This document shows positions 14,470 to 17,013 of a DNA stretch of 17,013 nucleotides, piece after piece. Under the pieces are notes generated by a model. That model saw only the letters and a list, made by a program, of their open reading frames with translations. It ran no database searches and was not told the origin of the DNA. Both the position numbers and the translations under genes were made by a program. This DNA comes from an uncultured Prevotella sp. (GTDB lineage: Bacteria; Bacteroidota; Bacteroidia; Bacteroidales; Bacteroidaceae). Positions within the stretch are counted from its first letter, which is position 1. Each line of letters starts with the position of its first letter. The stretch spans positions 1 to 17,013 of the forward strand of contig CABVDL010000053.1 of assembly GCA_902497035.1 (NCBI GenBank), given 5' to 3'.

Positions 14470-15681
14470 TTACTTGTTGATGAATTTCTTACCGTTTACA
14501 ATCACCACACCCTTATAACTTGCATCGACGCGCTGGCCGCTCAGGTTGTAATAGATGTTGTTGGCGCGTACCTTATTATTATTGATGGCATTGATGCCGG
14601 TAGTGTTGCCGTCAAGAAGGAACACGCGCTTTGCCGATGCCGTCTTGGGTACGGCAAGGTATGCACCTCCTTCCTTTGCATCGAATTTCGCGCCGTCGTC
14701 GGCACCCCAGTAGAAGCCGAGATCAGTCTTTTTGTCGGCATCGTCGTAGGCGAGCTTGTAGAAGCAGTAATCGCCATTCATCGTCTCTTTATCTGAGGCC
14801 GGATGGAGCATGTTGTTGCCAGCCAGGTCCTCAATGGTCTTTCCATAGACTTCGTAATAGCTGATAGTGGATTTGTCAGCATTTACGAGTACGCCGGTGT
14901 TAGCCGGAACAAAGCAGCCTTCCACAGCCTTACTGTCTATGGTGGCCTCATCCTCTGACAATGCTGAAAGCTTGAGTGTACCATTGTCAACAGCTACCGT
15001 ATTTACGTTGACACCAGTAGGGAAAAACGTTGCCTGACCGCTGCTGAACGTTGCCCAGTATCCACTTCCGTTTTGTGCCTTCAGCGTGATTGATTTCTGG
15101 CTGTAATCTATATCCTTGGTATAGACTACGATAGAGGCCACGTCAATCTGTCCACCTCCGGGTGCCTTGCCGAATATAACCTGCGTAGAGCTTGGGCTGC
15201 TCGTCCAAGTTTTATTATTGCTGAAATCCCATCCGGGCAGCTTATAATTGTCATCGGTAGCCGGACGGTCATCTTTCGGATCAACTGTGACCGTCCAGTT
15301 AGGCGACTTCACACCAGTGTTCTTATTTTCGCTTATCCTTACCGGGTTCTTGTTAACAAATGTAAATTCTAACTTGGTTATTGCCTTGCCCGGGTGTGCA
15401 TTTATAATAATGTTGCAGCGCCCGAAAAGACGTACACACGACTTTGTGATTTTATCGCCATCCGGCTCAAAATACGTCGGCAGCCCCTTAAATCCTGAGG
15501 TATTTCTGCCGGCAGTACATTCGAAACTTAAATCCACCGTATTTCCTGGCACCCCCTTCAGTGTAAGGGTGTCACCGTTGGTCCATCCCTGCTTGGTGAA
15601 ATCAATGGTTTCCTGTGCTTTTACCAAAGCTGGCGAAAAAAGCATCATAAAAACAAATAATGAGTAAATTGCAGTTTTCAT
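14470..15681 (-). CDS. Secreted two-part protein: unnamed N-terminal domain plus Prevotella-type C-terminal region
   Basis: I chose the ATG at 15681, giving 403 residues. It starts a clear signal peptide (MKTAIYSLFVFMM, ending near KAQ-E) that aligns with that of the small paralogue at 13657-14133. An in-frame ATG at 15744 would add 21 residues and place the start upstream of the likely promoter. Residues 24-188 are the domain shared with that paralogue (IDFTKQGW, GKAITKLEFTF, TWT, GGGQIDVASIVVY). Residues about 195-355 form a second strand-rich region (GYWATFSS, GCFVPANTGVLV, GGAYLAVP). The end, YNLSGQRVDASYKGVVIVNG then KKFINK, is a tail common on Prevotella secreted proteins and may be a sorting or anchoring signal. 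Function is unknown; display at the cell surface is an inference. Confidence 0.82.
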   Translation of the reverse strand: MKTAIYSLFVFMMLFSPALVKAQETIDFTKQGWTNGDTLTLKGVPGNTVDLSFECTAGRNTSGFKGLPTYFEPDGDKITKSCVRLFGRCNIIINAHPGKAITKLEFTFVNKNPVRISENKNTGVKSPNWTVTVDPKDDRPATDDNYKLPGWDFSNNKTWTSSPSSTQVIFGKAPGGGQIDVASIVVYTKDIDYSQKSITLKAQNGSGYWATFSSGQATFFPTGVNVNTVAVDNGTLKLSALSEDEATIDSKAVEGCFVPANTGVLVNADKSTISYYEVYGKTIEDLAGNNMLHPASDKETMNGDYCFYKLAYDDADKKTDLGFYWGADDGAKFDAKEGGAYLAVPKTASAKRVFLLDGNTTGINAINNNKVRANNIYYNLSGQRVDASYKGVVIVNGKKFINK

Positions 15682-15722
15682 ACGTTTTAAAATTAGTTTG
15701 AAATAAAATTTCTGTTCGCCGA

Positions 15723-15730
15723 CAAAATTA
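15723..15730 (-). promoter_or_regulatory. Bacteroidetes -7 element for the 403-residue protein gene
   Basis: The minus strand reads TAATTTTG, identical to the -7 element before the paralogous small gene, and lies 42 bases before the chosen ATG at 15681 (45 bases in the other case). This match supports both promoters and the chosen start. A good -33 element is not visible at the normal spacing. Confidence 0.55.
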
Positions 15731-15834
15731 CGGCTTTTATACAAAGCGCCCTTTCAATCATGTATTTTCCACTTTTGTATTTGTGCAAAAAAGCAGACGC
15801 ACACGTCATTTCAACAAAATCAAAAGCCTAAAAG

Positions 15835-15854
15835 ACAGGAGGAAATACTCCTGT
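15835..15854. promoter_or_regulatory. Perfect 7-base inverted repeat, candidate operator
   Basis: ACAGGAG (15835-15841) and CTCCTGT (15848-15854) form a perfect inverted repeat with a 6-base spacer. It ends 13 bases before the plus-strand -7 element at 15868, so it covers the place where the -33 element should be, and no TTTG is found there. It could bind a regulator of the PL12 gene. It lies upstream of the expected start site, so it is unlikely to act as an RNA hairpin in that leader. Confidence 0.45.
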
Positions 15855-15867
15855 AGACGATATTATG

Positions 15868-15875
15868 TAACTTTG
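15868..15875 (+). promoter_or_regulatory. Bacteroidetes -7 element for the PL12 lyase gene
   Basis: TAACTTTG matches TAnnTTTG exactly and lies 39 bases before the ATG at 15915. The leader is AT-rich with no strong Shine-Dalgarno site, normal for this phylum. The region 15682-15914 is the divergent control region and holds no gene I can support. Confidence 0.6.
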
Positions 15876-15914
15876 CGCAACCAAAACAAAAAACAATTCA
15901 AAATCATTTTTTAT

Positions 15915-17013
15915 ATGAACATCTCAAAAGCCATTTTCTCATTATTTGCCATGCTGATGGTTGTTGGGGCAAGAGCCGCCGACGATGTTGCCATCAACAG
16001 ACAAGCGTTCTCGATGCTTGACCTCAACCGTCCCGGTCTTGAAAAGGTAAAGGCGGCATGCGTCAAAGGCGACACCTCGAAAGCTGCCGTTGCCTTGCTC
16101 GAATATTACCGGCAGCGGACAAGCGTGAAAAACATCGACATCGACTTAAACCACGTCACCCTGAGCGACAACGACCGCAAGATGGCGGACGACGCGCTCG
16201 ACCACGTATTCTTCGCGCACAAGGGCTACAAGCCGCTCAATTACGGAAAGGACATCAACTGGCGCTACTGGCCCCAGAAAGATAACGAAGTGCGCTGGCA
16301 GCTGCACCGCCATCAGTGGTTCGTGCCAATGGGCAAAGCTTGGCGCGTCACCGGCGACGAGAAGTATGCCAGGGAGTGGACGCTGCAGTACATGGACTGG
16401 ATAAGAAAGAACCCCTGCGTGGATGTGACCGCGGAACAGTTTGAGATGAACACCGCCATGCCCAAGGACGAAGCCGTGGAGAACGCGCGCTTTGCCTGGC
16501 GACCCTTGGAGGTGAGCCACCGGCTGCAGGACCAAGTCTTACAGTTTACGCTCTTTATCAACGCCAAGTGCTTCACACCGGCGTTTCTCACCCAGTTCCT
16601 TGTCAATTATCACCGGCATGCCCAATACATACTGCACCACTACTCGGCCAAGGGCAATCATCTGCTCTTCGAGTCGCAGCGCATGTTCTACGCAGGCACT
16701 TTCTTCCCGGAGTTCAAGGATGCCAGGACGTGGCAGGAAAGCGGCATAGGCAACCTCAACCGCGAGATAAAGAAGCAGGTTTACAACGACGGAGGCCAGT
16801 TTGAGCTCGACCCAAGCTACCATCTCGCCTGCATCAACATCTTCCTGAGGGCACTGCAGATTGCCCGGGCCAACAACGTGGTGGGAGTGATACCAGAGTC
16901 TTATATAAATAACGTGAGTTCGATGAATTTAGAACAGAGTAAGTTGACGGTCAATGGAACGTTCAACGGCAATGGAGGGCTTCTTTGGGAAAAAGCAATA
17001 TGCAGCCAAGGCT
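15915..17013 (+). CDS. PL12 heparinase III-like lyase, incomplete and apparently interrupted
   Basis: The frame is open from ATG 15915 to the window end (366 codons, no stop). A signal peptide spans about 1-21. Residues 32-333 align closely with Pedobacter heparinase III as I recall it: GLEKVKAA, HKGYKPLNYGKDINW (102-116), DNEVRWQLHRHQWF (123-136), TGDEKYAREW (146-155), RPLEV (196-200), NREIKKQVYNDGGQFEL (282-298). Asn248 (KGNH) and Tyr302 (DPSYH) match the catalytic Asn240/Tyr294 pair, with identical 54-residue spacing. This family cleaves low-sulfate heparan sulfate by beta-elimination in the periplasm. From residue 334 (base 16914) the expected continuation is absent and codon usage becomes more AT-rich. 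The catalytic His of the second half is not in the window. The gene is divergent from the rest of the locus and may be split by an insertion. Confidence 0.9.
   Translation, partial: MNISKAIFSLFAMLMVVGARAADDVAINRQAFSMLDLNRPGLEKVKAACVKGDTSKAAVALLEYYRQRTSVKNIDIDLNHVTLSDNDRKMADDALDHVFFAHKGYKPLNYGKDINWRYWPQKDNEVRWQLHRHQWFVPMGKAWRVTGDEKYAREWTLQYMDWIRKNPCVDVTAEQFEMNTAMPKDEAVENARFAWRPLEVSHRLQDQVLQFTLFINAKCFTPAFLTQFLVNYHRHAQYILHHYSAKGNHLLFESQRMFYAGTFFPEFKDARTWQESGIGNLNREIKKQVYNDGGQFELDPSYHLACINIFLRALQIARANNVVGVIPESYINNVSSMNLEQSKLTVNGTFNGNGGLLWEKAICSQG
16914..17013 (+). mobile_element. Possible 5' end of a group II intron inside the PL12 gene
   Basis: Family similarity of the PL12 protein ends at codon 333 and the next bases are GTGAG. 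Bacterial group II introns usually start GTGYG, so this differs at one position. CAGCCAA occurs at 17003-17009, about 90 bases in. As I recall, Ll.LtrB has the same heptamer about 80 bases from its 5' end. The inverted repeat GTTGA/TCAAC, with one T of the stretch at 16942 onward, could be part of domain I. No maturase or domain V can be seen, since the window ends. A different insertion, local divergence or an assembly join could also explain the break. Confidence 0.35.

Noticed and set aside
15682..15744. Longer start for the 403-residue protein at ATG 15744
   Set aside because: It would place 21 charged and aromatic residues before a perfect signal peptide and would begin upstream of the likely promoter element.

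Overview
The window looks like part of a chromosome from a Bacteroidales bacterium, most likely a Prevotella-type genus. Signs of this are the SusC/SusD pair, the TAnnTTTG type of -7 promoter element, the lack of strong Shine-Dalgarno sites, a type IX-like C-terminal tail, and the C-terminal phrase YNLSGQRVDASYKGVVIVNGK, a style typical of Prevotella secreted proteins. No taxonomic marker gene is present, so the genus is an inference.

Almost everything belongs to one polysaccharide utilization locus (PUL). A minus-strand block of eight genes runs from 14133 down to 103 with gaps of 40 bases or less and two ATGA overlaps. In order of transcription it encodes a small secreted protein of unknown function, a serine-type sulfatase, two tandem DUF4962/heparinase II-III polysaccharide lyases that look PL15-like, a SusC transporter, a SusD lipoprotein, a small secreted protein with a type IX-like tail, and a GH29 alpha-L-fucosidase. 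Upstream, also on the minus strand, is a second unit: a 403-residue secreted protein whose N-terminal domain matches the first small protein of the operon, then an overlooked 54-residue ORF and a hairpin terminator. A promoter for the eight-gene operon follows the terminator.

A divergent region (15682-15914) carries a minus-strand promoter for the 403-residue gene and a plus-strand promoter for a PL12 heparinase III-like lyase. A perfect 7-base inverted repeat overlaps the -33 region of the plus-strand promoter. The PL12 gene matches its family closely through residue 333, including the catalytic Asn and Tyr. The match then stops at a GTGAG sequence, which may be the 5' end of an inserted group II intron. 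The window ends 100 bases later.

Model: SusC and SusD bind and import oligosaccharides. The three lyases cleave uronic-acid linkages, the sulfatase removes sulfate and the fucosidase removes fucose. Heparin or heparan sulfate is a fair guess from the PL12 and PL15-like enzymes. The fucosidase, and the absence here of a GH88 enzyme, leave open a different fucosylated, sulfated, uronate-containing polymer. No regulator gene, tRNA, rRNA or CRISPR array was seen.
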